From Bacteroidota bacterium (GTDB lineage: Bacteria; Bacteroidota; Bacteroidia; Chitinophagales; Chitinophagaceae): a stretch of 64,000 nucleotides of DNA. The number at the start of each line of letters is the position of its first letter. Within the stretch, counting starts at the first letter, position 1. Below, in pieces: positions 35,959 to 44,741 of the stretch. The DNA lies in contig VGFK01000006.1 of NCBI GenBank assembly GCA_016868895.1, forward strand, positions 1-64,000. The letters run 5' to 3'. The position numbers and the translations under genes were made by a program. The notes beneath the pieces are model-generated. The model did not search any database, was not told the DNA's origin, and saw nothing but the letters and a program-made list of their open reading frames with translations.

Positions 35959-37245
35959 CTACTTTACTTTCAGTTTATAGTTTTTGTTGACCTTTGGATT
36001 GTTGAAATATTCATCGGCATCCTGCTGGCTGTAACGGGGATCGAATTCTACTAGCGGTAAATCAACCAATTGCAATTGTGCCTGTTTTAGTTCATCTCGC
36101 AACTTCCTGGTCTTATTGAGAATGTCCGGATCGCGGTCACCTATGATCATATTTTCCGTAAGCATGTAATCCAAGCGCTTGATGGTGCCCCTGACCTGCG
36201 AAGCGGTGTTTTGCTCTTGTACTTTATTTGGGGATACGGCTTCTTTCACCGGCACGAGTGTCAATCCTACAGAAGGCAAAACCTTTCCCATATTTTTGGC
36301 AGAATTGCTTTCTCCGGCAGTGGAAAGAATTGTCCCCACCATAGCAGTCGATGAACCGGTAATATCAAAACCTGTTCGCGTTGATTTATTGGTCTTGATA
36401 TTTTTACTCACTACGTAAAACGTTAGTTTAAGGTTGGTTATATACTTTCGGATTTCGGTGACGACTTGCTGATGTTCCAAATTCTTTTGTGGGTAATTGA
36501 TTCCTGTTCTGATGGAAATCCGAATGGTAGCGGTATCGGCATTCCTGAATTGGTCGGTTCCAATGAACTGCAATACCAATAGTCGTTGGCGAGCAGTATC
36601 GTTATCCCGGATAAAATCGTAGGGGATCATCCACCGAAATTCCTGATCACATTTGCTCACGTTTTGAAAATTGCTGATGGGCAGATTGGAATTGATGGTG
36701 ATCTGCTCAATAGGAAAACTGCCTTCTTCACACAGAATTCGAAAACGAAGCGAATCTCCCTCTTCCAATTGAATGTTGGACCCAATGGTGGGCTTTAGTT
36801 TGGAAACCACAACCTCCGTGCTGTAGAAAAGAATGGTGAAATGGCTTTCAACGCGATCAGTTGCATCCCGCAAATTCTGTACTCCAATTTCAACCCGGTA
36901 GGGAACATCGTATTTTAATTTTCCACTTTTGAAGTAGTTTTTATCGGCCTTGAAGTAGAGTAGTCCAGTCGTTTTATCGATCCGAACCCCAATAGGAGCA
37001 TTTTTAAGGTACCAGAAATACTGGTGGGTAAGCCGATTGATTTCCAGGTCATACTCCAAAGTGGAATCTACCTGCAGCGTAAAATAGGGATTCAGGTTGA
37101 TGATGCGGAGCAGCGAATCGGGGTCTTTTACGGGTACTGGGAGGATTGAAACCGAATCTTTTTGCACAAGCAGGGTGTCTACCTGGCCCTTTGTAGTAAG
37201 AATGAAAAAGGATAGAAGAAGTGCAAAACCAAACGCCTTATTCAA
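35959..37245 (-). CDS. Secreted protein of unknown function
   Basis: A 428-residue protein that starts with TTG (37243-37245). The frame has no usable ATG before or soon after, and the TTG precedes a good signal peptide (NKAFGFALLLSFFILTTKGQ). The first 250 mature residues look beta-rich, with cadherin- or Ig-like repeat phrases (LYFKADKNYFKSGKLKYDVPYRVEIGV, DSLRFRILCEEGSFP). The C-terminal 170 are polar, helical and charged (IKRLDYMLTENMIIGDRDPD). I recognise no named family. It converges with the arginine decarboxylase gene after a 3-base gap and diverges from the bacilliredoxin gene. Confidence 0.75.
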   Translation of the reverse strand: MNKAFGFALLLSFFILTTKGQVDTLLVQKDSVSILPVPVKDPDSLLRIINLNPYFTLQVDSTLEYDLEINRLTHQYFWYLKNAPIGVRIDKTTGLLYFKADKNYFKSGKLKYDVPYRVEIGVQNLRDATDRVESHFTILFYSTEVVVSKLKPTIGSNIQLEEGDSLRFRILCEEGSFPIEQITINSNLPISNFQNVSKCDQEFRWMIPYDFIRDNDTARQRLLVLQFIGTDQFRNADTATIRISIRTGINYPQKNLEHQQVVTEIRKYITNLKLTFYVVSKNIKTNKSTRTGFDITGSSTAMVGTILSTAGESNSAKNMGKVLPSVGLTLVPVKEAVSPNKVQEQNTASQVRGTIKRLDYMLTENMIIGDRDPDILNKTRKLRDELKQAQLQLVDLPLVEFDPRYSQQDADEYFNNPKVNKNYKLKVK

Positions 37246-37292
37246 AGGAAAGGAAGTTTAAGGCGAATTTACTTGAAAACGTTTCAAAATTG

Positions 37293-37300
37293 TAATTTTG
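37293..37300 (+). promoter_or_regulatory. Putative promoter of the bacilliredoxin gene
   Basis: TAATTTTG matches TAnnTTTG exactly, 17 bases before the ATG. A TTG at 37273-37275 lies 17 bases upstream, slightly closer than the usual 19-21. Confidence 0.5.
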
Positions 37301-37317
37301 CATAAAATCTTAACATT

Positions 37318-37734
37318 ATGTATCCAGCACAAATTGTGATTCCCATGAAGGAGGAATTGACTGAAAATGGTTTTGAGGAATTGTTGACGCCGGTAGAAGT
37401 GGATACCACCCTTGCAAAAAAAGGTACAACTCTTGTTGTGATCAACTCAGTGTGTGGATGTTCTGCAGGAAGTGCTCGTCCAGGCGTGTTGATGTCCGTT
37501 AACAATTCACAAAAACGCCCCGACCACTTAACGACAACATTCGCAGGTTTTGATGTGGACGCCGTAAAACGCTTGAGAGAACACCTGCTCCCATATCCAC
37601 CTTCTTCTCCGGCGGTTGCTCTTTTTAAAGACGGACAACTGGTCCACATGATTGAGCGGCATCAAATCGAAGGACGACCCGCCCAATTGATCGCACAAAA
37701 TTTGATAGCGGCCTACGAAGAGTATTGTAACTGA
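37318..37734 (+). CDS. Bacilliredoxin, BrxA/BrxB family (YphP/YqiW)
   Basis: A 138-residue thioredoxin-fold protein with the bacilliredoxin active site Cys-Gly-Cys at residues 46-48 (INSVCGCSAGSARPG). In Bacillus, BrxA and BrxB remove bacillithiol from oxidised protein thiols. Bacteroidota carrying this family are thought to use bacillithiol or an analogue, but no bacillithiol synthesis gene is in the window. The C-terminal half has the expected SPAVALFKDGQLVHMIERHQIEG segment. lgt starts 4 bases after its stop, so the two are probably co-transcribed. Confidence 0.9.
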   Translation: MYPAQIVIPMKEELTENGFEELLTPVEVDTTLAKKGTTLVVINSVCGCSAGSARPGVLMSVNNSQKRPDHLTTTFAGFDVDAVKRLREHLLPYPPSSPAVALFKDGQLVHMIERHQIEGRPAQLIAQNLIAAYEEYCN

Positions 37735-37738
37735 TTGC

Positions 37739-39028
37739 ATGTATCCTAATCTCTATTTTTTTCTAAAAGAAACCCTAGGCATTCAACCCTGGGGTTTTAC
37801 GCAATACATCAATTCGTTTGGTTTTATCGTAGCCATTGCGTTTGTGGTGGCCGCTTTCCTCTTGCGTGCAGAACTCAAACGAAAAGAGCAAATGGGACTC
37901 TTACTTCCTATGGAGGAACGCATCATCGTGGGTAAACCCGCGACTTTTTCCGAATTAGCGGTTAATTTTCTTTTTGGTGGAGCAGTCGGGTATAAACTGA
38001 TTGGAATTTTTTTCAATGATCAGCAAGTCAATCCTCAAGCCTATATTTTCTCCGGAGAAGGTTCTATTCTGGGTGGAGTGTTGCTGGGAGGATTGTTTGC
38101 AGGGTTGCGCTACTTTGAAAAGAAAAAACAGGCATTAGCCAAGCCTAAAGAACAAACGATGATGGTTTGGCCGCATGAACGGGTAGGAGACATTACCGTA
38201 TATGCCGCACTATCCGGATTCATCGGTGCTAAAGTGTTTGATAATCTTGAAAATTGGGATAGGTTCATACAAGACCCTATTGGAAACCTACTTTCTCCCA
38301 GCGGATTAACCTTTTACGGCGGTTTAATCGTTGCTTCCATCACAGTCATTTTGTTTGCCAGAGGAAAAAAAATCGGAATTCGACACCTAATCGATGCTGC
38401 TGCTCCTGCCTTAATGATTGCATATGCCATTGGTCGACTAGGATGCCATGTTTCCGGAGATGGGGATTGGGGAATTTTTAACTCGGCCTATAAGGTCAAC
38501 GACCAAAATAAAATTGTAGAAGCCGCAGAATGGGAATATCATCAGACGTTGATGGACAATCAAGCGTTTACCCGCCAACTCATCCAGGAATACGGACATC
38601 TGGACAGCATTCCTCACGCGTCATTTAAAGGAGTATCATTTCTTCCCAATTGGTTCTGGGCCTACAACTATCCACACAACGTAAATGAAGTCGGCACCCC
38701 AATCAGCGGATGCGAGGGGCCCTACTGCTTCCAGCTAACCCCGCCTGTCTTTCCCACCACGCTCTATGAAATCATAGCCTGTTCATTTCTTTTCCTGCTG
38801 TTGTGGATGGTTCGAAAGAAAATCATTTGGCCCGGTGCTTTATTTGGAGGCTATCTTGTCCTCAACGGACTGGAGCGCTTCCTGATTGAAAAAATCAGAG
38901 TGAATACAACCTATGATATGTGGGGATTTCATCCAACTCAGGCAGAGCTGATTTCTTGCTGTATGATGATTGCCGGTATCTACCTTTTTTACAATTCACG
39001 CAAAAGATCCTTTTCCACTTCAAAATAA
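37739..39028 (+). CDS. lgt: Prolipoprotein diacylglyceryl transferase
   Basis: A 429-residue inner-membrane enzyme that adds diacylglycerol from phosphatidylglycerol to the lipobox cysteine, the first step in maturing lipoproteins such as the DUF4270, fasciclin and FKBP proteins encoded in this window. The Lgt signature is present as AIGRLGCHVSGDGDWGI (near residue 233), preceded by SGLTFYGGLIVAS and followed by PTTLYEIIACSFLFLLLW. There are about seven hydrophobic segments. It is longer than E. coli Lgt because of an inserted soluble loop (about residues 250-325), a feature of Bacteroidota homologues. yajQ follows after 6 bases. Confidence 0.93.
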   Translation: MYPNLYFFLKETLGIQPWGFTQYINSFGFIVAIAFVVAAFLLRAELKRKEQMGLLLPMEERIIVGKPATFSELAVNFLFGGAVGYKLIGIFFNDQQVNPQAYIFSGEGSILGGVLLGGLFAGLRYFEKKKQALAKPKEQTMMVWPHERVGDITVYAALSGFIGAKVFDNLENWDRFIQDPIGNLLSPSGLTFYGGLIVASITVILFARGKKIGIRHLIDAAAPALMIAYAIGRLGCHVSGDGDWGIFNSAYKVNDQNKIVEAAEWEYHQTLMDNQAFTRQLIQEYGHLDSIPHASFKGVSFLPNWFWAYNYPHNVNEVGTPISGCEGPYCFQLTPPVFPTTLYEIIACSFLFLLLWMVRKKIIWPGALFGGYLVLNGLERFLIEKIRVNTTYDMWGFHPTQAELISCCMMIAGIYLFYNSRKRSFSTSK

Positions 39029-39034
39029 CTATAC

Positions 39035-39526
39035 ATGCCTTCATTTGATATCAGCAGCAAAGTAGATGCACAAGCACTGGATAATGCAGTAAATGTGACC
39101 AAAAAAGAAATTACGAACCGGTTTGATTTCAAGGACACGCCCGTCGCAATCGAACTGAACCGTAAAGACATGCTTATCCAGTTGGAAGCGGCAGACGATA
39201 TGAAGATGCGTCAGTTGGTGGAAGTGCTGGTTAATCGGGCCAATAAACAAGGGATCTCACCCCATGCATTTGACGTATCCAAAAAAGCCTATCCCAGCGG
39301 AAAAACAGTAAAACAGGAAGTCGGGGTGAAAAATGGCATAAAACAGGAAGATGCCAAAAAGATAACCAAGCTTATAAAAGAGTCCGGTTTGAAGGTTCAA
39401 GCCCAAATCATGGACGATATGGTTCGGGTAAATGGGAAGAAAATCGATGATTTACAGGCAGTTATACAGCTTTGTCGCTCAGCAGAACTCGAATTGCCTC
39501 TTCAGTTTGAGAACATGAGAAGTTGA
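39035..39526 (+). CDS. YajQ family nucleotide-binding protein (UPF0234)
   Basis: A 163-residue protein with two ferredoxin-like halves. The family signature MPSFDISSKVDAQALDNAVN is at the N-terminus and RFDFKDTPVAIELNRKD follows. The C-terminal half shows AKKITKLIKESGLKVQAQI and DDLQAVIQLCR. Some members bind cyclic di-GMP in Xanthomonas and Pseudomonas, while in others the role is unclear; nothing in this sequence settles it. It is the third gene of the bacilliredoxin-lgt-yajQ group. Confidence 0.92.
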   Translation: MPSFDISSKVDAQALDNAVNVTKKEITNRFDFKDTPVAIELNRKDMLIQLEAADDMKMRQLVEVLVNRANKQGISPHAFDVSKKAYPSGKTVKQEVGVKNGIKQEDAKKITKLIKESGLKVQAQIMDDMVRVNGKKIDDLQAVIQLCRSAELELPLQFENMRS

Positions 39527-39535
39527 CACCTGCTC

Positions 39536-39565
39536 TTGCTTTTCAACTCAAAACCACTACCTTTG
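39536..39565 (+). promoter_or_regulatory. Promoter of rpmE2
   Basis: TTG at 39536-39538 and TACCTTTG at 39558-39565 are 19 bases apart, a good Bacteroidota promoter. Transcription would start near 39571, leaving a leader of about 40 bases before the L31 ATG. Confidence 0.65.
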
Positions 39566-39576
39566 CACCCCAAACA

Positions 39577-39594
39577 GCATGGCAAAATCCATGC
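39577..39594 (+). promoter_or_regulatory. Hairpin in the L31 leader, possible autoregulatory element
   Basis: GCATGG (39577-39582) and CCATGC (39589-39594) form a six-pair stem around CAAAAT, almost at the predicted 5' end of the mRNA and 18 bases before the ATG. L31 leaders in several phyla bind L31 for feedback. This role here is an inference. Confidence 0.4.
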
Positions 39595-39612
39595 AACCTA
39601 AAATTCAGAAAC

Positions 39613-39861
39613 ATGAAACAAGGTATCCATCCAGAAGATTACAGATTCGTGATCTTTAAAGACATGAGTAACGGAACTTCGTTCCTGACACGCTCAACTG
39701 CACCGTCCAAGGAAACTTCAAAATGGGAAGACGGAAATGAATATCCGGTCATCAAGCTTGAGATCTCCAATACGTCTCATCCTTTCTTTACTGGACAAAA
39801 CATTTTGGTAGACACCGCGGGAAGAATCGACAAGTTCAAAAAGAAATACGCAAAGAAATAA
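39613..39861 (+). CDS. rpmE2: 50S ribosomal protein L31, type B
   Basis: An 82-residue protein matching type B L31 (KQGIHPEDYRFVIFKDMSNG, ISNTSHPFFTGQNILVDTAG, RIDKFKKKY). It lacks the CxxC zinc cysteines of type A L31, so it is the zinc-independent form. ATG 39613 is chosen because the open frame upstream (from 39523) encodes no L31 sequence and overlaps the predicted promoter. It has its own promoter, a leader hairpin and a terminator, so it is a one-gene unit. Confidence 0.95.
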   Translation: MKQGIHPEDYRFVIFKDMSNGTSFLTRSTAPSKETSKWEDGNEYPVIKLEISNTSHPFFTGQNILVDTAGRIDKFKKKYAKK

Positions 39862-39867
39862 CCAAAG

Positions 39868-39890
39868 CCCTCCGTTCAGGAGGGTTTTTC
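39868..39890 (+). terminator. Rho-independent terminator of rpmE2
   Basis: CCCTCC (39868-39873) pairs with GGAGGG (39879-39884) around GTTCA and is followed by TTTTTCATTT. It ends only 8 bases before the next start codon. Confidence 0.8.
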
Positions 39891-39898
39891 ATTTGAGC

Positions 39899-40954
39899 AT
39901 GAAAGCCATCTATTTAGATCAAGAAGGTTCGCACCGGCAATTTCTTCCACTCACCCTGACCCGATCTTATTTAGATCTCCGTGTGGGTATCTTATTGGTG
40001 CACGAAAAATGGACACAATTAGCTAAAAATCAGTCAGTTGAATTATCTATTGCATTAAATGCTTCAGATGATGCAATCACAATACCGGCTTGCAAGATCC
40101 CAAAACCTGGTCTTGATTTGGTTGAGTTCTTAAAGACCGGAACAGGGCAGGACGATTTTTTCTATACCCTTGATTCGGTTTGGGAGCTCTTGCGTGTGTT
40201 GCCTCAACTGATTCTGGATGATTGCACGTTGTTGGGTGGCCACACCGCTGTAACGTCCGTCACCAACGGGGTTCAGCAGTGGGGTAGTCATCCTTTTTTC
40301 AAAGATCCATTGGCGAGTGTGGAACCTTGTTTTATCCATACAGAAGATGGACCTGTTTTTATTGATGCAGGTGCCCGCATCATGGCCGGATCAATGCTGA
40401 GGGGACCCCTCTATATCGGGAAAAACAGCACAGTAAAAATGGGTACTGCACTCTATAGCGGAACGGTCATTGGAGATAATTGTATTGTGGGAGGTGAGAT
40501 TAAAAATACCATCATCCATAATAACTCGAATAAGTCGCATCACGGATACCTCGGTGATAGCTATATTGGCGAATGGTGCAATTTGGGGGCCGGTACCTCC
40601 TGTTCCAATCTCAAAAATACAGCCGGAACAATAGGAGTGTGGAACATGGGTAAACGCGCTTTTGAAAAAGCGGGTGATAAAATGGGCATCATCATGGGTG
40701 ATCATGTTCGAACGGCCGTAAATACTCAATTCAACAGTGGGACTGTCATTGGATCGTTTTCCAATATTTTCAATACGGGATTTTTATCTTTAAAGTATTA
40801 CCCGCCATTCAGCTGGGGAGGTGAGGCCAGTGCCCCCTACCAGATCAGTAAGCTGTTGGTGGATGTAGAACGGTGGATGAAAATGAAAAATCAACATCCC
40901 GACACCCGTTACATGGAGCATATCAAAGAACTCTATAAACAGTACACAGCATGA
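39899..40954 (+). CDS. GlmU-like putative sugar-nucleotidyltransferase with hexapeptide repeats
   Basis: A 351-residue protein. The N-terminal part (about 1-140) resembles the Bacteroidota GlmU-like nucleotidyltransferase domain (FLPLTLTRSYLDLRVGILLVHEKW). The C-terminal part (about 145-310) is a left-handed beta-helix of hexapeptide repeats (GARIMAGSMLRGPLYIGKNSTVKMG, GTVIGDNCIVGGEI, NTQFNSGTVIG). The GXGTRM nucleotide-binding loop of true GlmU is absent at the N-terminus, so the nucleotidyl activity is uncertain. It may act in sugar-nucleotide or acyl transfer for envelope glycans. ATG 39899 is preferred to TTG 39893. It overlaps tpiA by 4 bases (ATGA). Confidence 0.82.
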   Translation: MKAIYLDQEGSHRQFLPLTLTRSYLDLRVGILLVHEKWTQLAKNQSVELSIALNASDDAITIPACKIPKPGLDLVEFLKTGTGQDDFFYTLDSVWELLRVLPQLILDDCTLLGGHTAVTSVTNGVQQWGSHPFFKDPLASVEPCFIHTEDGPVFIDAGARIMAGSMLRGPLYIGKNSTVKMGTALYSGTVIGDNCIVGGEIKNTIIHNNSNKSHHGYLGDSYIGEWCNLGAGTSCSNLKNTAGTIGVWNMGKRAFEKAGDKMGIIMGDHVRTAVNTQFNSGTVIGSFSNIFNTGFLSLKYYPPFSWGGEASAPYQISKLLVDVERWMKMKNQHPDTRYMEHIKELYKQYTA

Positions 40955-41712
40955 GAAAGCAAATTGCCGCAGCAAACTGGAAAATGAATAAAACATTTCG
41001 AGAAGGCCAGTCCCTGCTGCGTGAGCTAGAAACCGGAATGCCTCAACTGACCTCCAATCAGTCAGTTGTAGTGGCCTTGCCGTTCCCATATTTGGGAATG
41101 CTTAAGCTGGAAATTCATTCCAAAAGCATCCAAATTGCAGCTCAAAACTGTCACCATGCCCGTGAAGGTGCCTTCACCGGAGAAGTTTCAGTTGTCATGC
41201 TCAAAAGCATTGATGTCCCGTATTGCATCATCGGTCACAGCGAGCGCAGAGAGTACTTCCACGAAACAAATGCCCAATTGGCCGATAAAATCAATCATTG
41301 CTTAGCAGCAGATATCACTCCCATTTTTTGCTGTGGTGAGCCACTTGCAGTCCGGGAAGCCAACAATCAAAATACATTTGTCGAAGCCCAACTCAACGAA
41401 TCTTTATTCCACCTGGATGAAGCGGCCATGCAAAAAATTGTCATCGCCTATGAGCCCATTTGGGCCATTGGGACCGGCAAAACAGCTTCCTCGGATCAAG
41501 CTCAGGAAATGCATGCGCATATACGTGGGGTGTTGCAAAAACAATTTGGTTCTACCGTTGCATCCAGTATATCCATCCTTTACGGCGGAAGTGTTAAAGG
41601 ATCAAATGCTGCAGAAATCTTTTCTCAACCGGATGTTGACGGTGGGCTGGTGGGAGGTGCTTCACTGATTGCTGAAGAATTTCTCAAAATTGTTGCAGCA
41701 CTGAAACAATAA
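40951..41712 (+). CDS. tpiA: Triosephosphate isomerase
   Basis: A 253-residue TIM-barrel enzyme that interconverts dihydroxyacetone phosphate and glyceraldehyde 3-phosphate. Lys11 in AANWKMNKT, the catalytic His in IIGHSERREYF (near residue 95), the catalytic Glu in IAYEPIWAIGTGKTAS (near 169) and the phosphate loop YGGSVKGSN and GGLVGGAS are all intact. It begins in the stop of the GlmU-like gene and converges with the acyl-CoA-binding protein gene, with no gap. Confidence 0.97.
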   Translation: MRKQIAAANWKMNKTFREGQSLLRELETGMPQLTSNQSVVVALPFPYLGMLKLEIHSKSIQIAAQNCHHAREGAFTGEVSVVMLKSIDVPYCIIGHSERREYFHETNAQLADKINHCLAADITPIFCCGEPLAVREANNQNTFVEAQLNESLFHLDEAAMQKIVIAYEPIWAIGTGKTASSDQAQEMHAHIRGVLQKQFGSTVASSISILYGGSVKGSNAAEIFSQPDVDGGLVGGASLIAEEFLKIVAALKQ

Positions 41713-41964
41713 TCAGGATTTTAATTTGCCCACTAGGTCGATGTAGGCTTGCATCGCTTCCTCGGTTGTTTTACCCCTCAAGGCTGCCCAGGCCTCGTGC
41801 TTTGCCTTGTTAACAAAATCAAATGGATTTTCAGGCGGCTCTTTGGTATTGTCTCCCTCGGTAGCTTGTTTGTACAAGGAATACAATTGCAACAATGTCT
41901 CATTACTGGGTCGATCGGTCAGCGACTCCGCATCTTTTTTTGCTTGCTCAAATTGTTCTTTCAT
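41713..41964 (-). CDS. Acyl-CoA-binding protein
   Basis: An 83-residue protein matching the four-helix ACBP family: LYSLYKQATEGDN carries the Tyr and Lys that contact the CoA phosphate, and NPFDFVNKAKHEAWAALRG the Trp and Lys of helix 3. ATG 41964 is chosen because it gives the normal ACBP N-terminus (MKEQFEQAKKDAES). The open frame upstream, to 42078, overlaps lepA on the other strand. ACBPs bind long-chain acyl-CoA and buffer it in the cytosol. They are typical of eukaryotes and occur in a minority of bacteria, including Bacteroidota. It is divergent to lepA. Confidence 0.9.
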   Translation of the reverse strand: MKEQFEQAKKDAESLTDRPSNETLLQLYSLYKQATEGDNTKEPPENPFDFVNKAKHEAWAALRGKTTEEAMQAYIDLVGKLKS

Positions 41965-41994
41965 AAGAGGTATTCTAATGACGAAAATAAGGGT

Positions 41995-42023
41995 TTTGCA
42001 GCCATTGAAAATGATTAACTTTG
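41995..42023 (+). promoter_or_regulatory. Putative promoter of lepA
   Basis: TAACTTTG at 42016-42023 matches TAnnTTTG exactly, 10 bases before the lepA ATG. TTTG at 41995-41998 is 17 bases upstream, a little closer than consensus. Confidence 0.5.
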
Positions 42024-42033
42024 CGCATCCCAC

Positions 42034-43824
42034 ATGAAACACATTAGGAATTTTTGCATAATCGCACACATCGATCACGGTAAATCAACATTGGCAGATC
42101 GACTGTTGCAAACAACCAATACCATCAGTGAGCGTGAGATGATGGATCAGGTATTGGACGATATGGATCTTGAGCGCGAAAAAGGAATCACCATCAAGAG
42201 CCATGCGATTCAAATCAACTATTCGCACAAAGACGGACAACACTATGTGCTCAACCTTATCGATACCCCAGGTCATGTGGATTTCAGCTATGAGGTAAGC
42301 CGAGCTTTGGCAGCGTGTGAAGGCGCTTTGCTCTTGGTGGATGCTGCACAAGGGATTCAAGCACAAACCATATCCAATCTTTATCTGGCATTGGAAAATG
42401 ACCTGGAAATCATCCCTGTCATCAACAAAATCGACATGGATGGAGCCATGATTGAAGAAGTAAAAGATCAAATCATTGACCTCATCGGGTGCAAACCGGA
42501 AGAAATCCTGCTGGCCAGCGGTCGCACTGGACTGGGAGTCCCCGAAATCCTGGAGGCCATTGTTCAACGCATCCCTCCTCCCCAAGGTGACCCCGAAGCA
42601 CCTCTTCAAGCACTGGTTTTCGATAGCGTTTTTAATTCATTCAGGGGAATCATTGTCTATTACCGCATCATGAATGGAACCCTTAGAAAAGGGGATAAAA
42701 TCAAATTTGTTTCTACCGACATTGAATATGGCGCCGACGAAGTAGGCATCCTTAAATTGAACATGCAGGAACAAAAACAGGTGGGCTGCGGAGATGTAGG
42801 CTATTTGATCACGGGCATCAAAAATGCCAAAGAAGTAAAAGTCGGAGACACCATCATCCACGCACAATTTCCGGTGGAAGGCATTAAGGGCTTCGAAGAT
42901 GTGAAACCCATGGTATTTGCAGGAATTTTTCCTGTGATCACCGATGATTTTGAAGAGCTGAGGGATTGCATGGATAAATTACAACTCAACGATGCATCCT
43001 TAACCTTTGAATTGGAAACCTCTCAAGCCCTGGGCTTTGGGTTTCGGTGCGGATTTTTGGGACTCTTGCACATGGAAATTATCCAAGAACGATTGGAACG
43101 GGAATTCAATCAAACCGTCATTACCACAGTCCCGAACGTGAGTTTCGTGGCCTATGATACCAAAGGAACCCGCATACAGGTGAACAATCCAACCGAAATG
43201 CCGGATCCTACCGCTATGGAACGCATCGAGGAACCCTTTATTCGGGCACAGATCATCACCAAACCGGAATACATCGGCAACATCATGACCCTCTGCCTTG
43301 GAAAGCGGGGAATCCTGATAAACCAATCCTATCTCACACAAACCCGCGTAGAACTCATTTTTGAGATGCCGCTGACCGAAATCGTATTCGATTTTTACGA
43401 TAAACTCAAAAGCCAAACACGCGGATATGCCTCGTTTGATTATCATCCCATCGGATACCGCGATAGCGATATTGTGAAAATGGACATCTTGCTGAACAGT
43501 GAAAAAGTGGATGCTTTGTCGGCACTGATCCATAGAAGCCGGGCACAGGACTTCGGTCGCAAACTGTGCGAAAAGCTAAAAGAACTGTTGCCCCGTCAAC
43601 AATTCCAGATCGCCATACAGGCTGCAATTGGAGCAAAAATCGTTGCACGCGAAAATATCTCTGCCCTTAGAAAAGACGTAACGGCCAAATGTTATGGAGG
43701 CGACATCAGCAGAAAGCGGAAGTTGCTGGAAAAACAAAAAGAGGGTAAAAAGCGGATGCGTCAAATCGGAAGTGTGGAAGTCCCCCAGGAAGCATTTCTT
43801 GCAGTCTTGAAATTGGATGATTAG
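42034..43824 (+). CDS. lepA: Elongation factor 4 (LepA)
   Basis: A 596-residue ribosomal GTPase, a translation factor proposed to back-translocate stalled ribosomes or to help 30S biogenesis. G1 is [15 protein letters not shown] (residues 10-24), G3 is DTPGHVDF, G4 is NKIDMD. The C-terminal LepA-specific domain ([40 protein letters not shown]) distinguishes it from EF-G. Length is standard. Its stop codon overlaps the stop of the convergent glycosyltransferase fusion gene by 4 bases, with no terminator between them. Confidence 0.98.
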   Translation: MKHIRNFCIIAHIDHGKSTLADRLLQTTNTISEREMMDQVLDDMDLEREKGITIKSHAIQINYSHKDGQHYVLNLIDTPGHVDFSYEVSRALAACEGALLLVDAAQGIQAQTISNLYLALENDLEIIPVINKIDMDGAMIEEVKDQIIDLIGCKPEEILLASGRTGLGVPEILEAIVQRIPPPQGDPEAPLQALVFDSVFNSFRGIIVYYRIMNGTLRKGDKIKFVSTDIEYGADEVGILKLNMQEQKQVGCGDVGYLITGIKNAKEVKVGDTIIHAQFPVEGIKGFEDVKPMVFAGIFPVITDDFEELRDCMDKLQLNDASLTFELETSQALGFGFRCGFLGLLHMEIIQERLEREFNQTVITTVPNVSFVAYDTKGTRIQVNNPTEMPDPTAMERIEEPFIRAQIITKPEYIGNIMTLCLGKRGILINQSYLTQTRVELIFEMPLTEIVFDFYDKLKSQTRGYASFDYHPIGYRDSDIVKMDILLNSEKVDALSALIHRSRAQDFGRKLCEKLKELLPRQQFQIAIQAAIGAKIVARENISALRKDVTAKCYGGDISRKRKLLEKQKEGKKRMRQIGSVEVPQEAFLAVLKLDD

Positions 43825-44741
43825 CCCCCGGATTTCTTTGTAGGAAGCTTTTTTTCCATCATGGGCTTTTCAACCGGAGCCTTTCCGTCTTCAAGTTTTT
43901 GGTCGAATACCTTTGATACATGCATCCATTTGCCATTTACCCAACGAAATCCTTCATAATCTCCATCGGGTATATAGGTGTATTTTTTTGTAGGTTCATT
44001 TGTTTCTGAAATGAGGTGATCGTAAATGATCATGTCAAGATCAGCGTCATACAGAATACGTCCATTACCATTTTTCTTGTATTCAATCCAAAAACGGGAT
44101 CGATCGGACTGAGCTGCACTATCGTTTCTGAAACTAAAAAATGAACCGCCAAATACAGGTTTTCCATTTTCAAACGATAGCACTTCTATGATTTTGCGGG
44201 TGCTGCGGATCGAATATTCATCGTATCCCAGCAGGGTATACACTTGTTTACCATTGAATGTTTTCTGAACCACTCCATAATAAATAGCGCCGATCCACCA
44301 TTCGTTATTGGTGACAGTGTCCTGTTGATTTTCAATGACAATGCTGCGGTCGATCAGCGGAAATAACCGTAAACTGCCATCTGAAGTCCGCAATTGAATG
44401 GCGCCATGACGACGGTGTGTGTCTTCGTCTCGACTCACTTGCCAGGTGAAGATCCTAAAACTACTGTCCGGTGCATACAAACGCGAAATCGTAGACAGTG
44501 ACTCAAACGGATGGTAAAACGAATTCCGCGTTCGCAAAGCTCTTACCAGCATTCGGGTAAACGCGCTATCGCTTCTGAATCGGGTGGCCACTTCCTCCGA
44601 CTGTATCATCCGGGTACCCAATTCTAGAAGACTATCCTCCTTCTTTTTTAATGACTGCTGATCCTGAAACGTGATGGGCGACTGACCAAAATGTGTCAGG
44701 TAAGAAAATAGCAATACGATGATTAGCGTCAGCGATTTCAT
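43821..44741 (-). other. Internal start and signal peptide: secreted-type C-terminal part of the GT4 fusion
   Basis: The ATG at 44741 lies exactly where the glycosyltransferase fold should end (DQILKLFK) and starts a perfect signal peptide. Used on its own it would give a 306-residue exported protein. Its mature part is beta-rich ([55 protein letters not shown]) with no family I recognise. Internal initiation, a true fusion and an assembly error cannot be told apart from sequence alone. Confidence 0.5.

Noticed and set aside
42085..42609. A 174-codon frame on the minus strand opposite lepA
   Set aside because: It is antisense to the highly conserved GTPase domain and carries no independent support.
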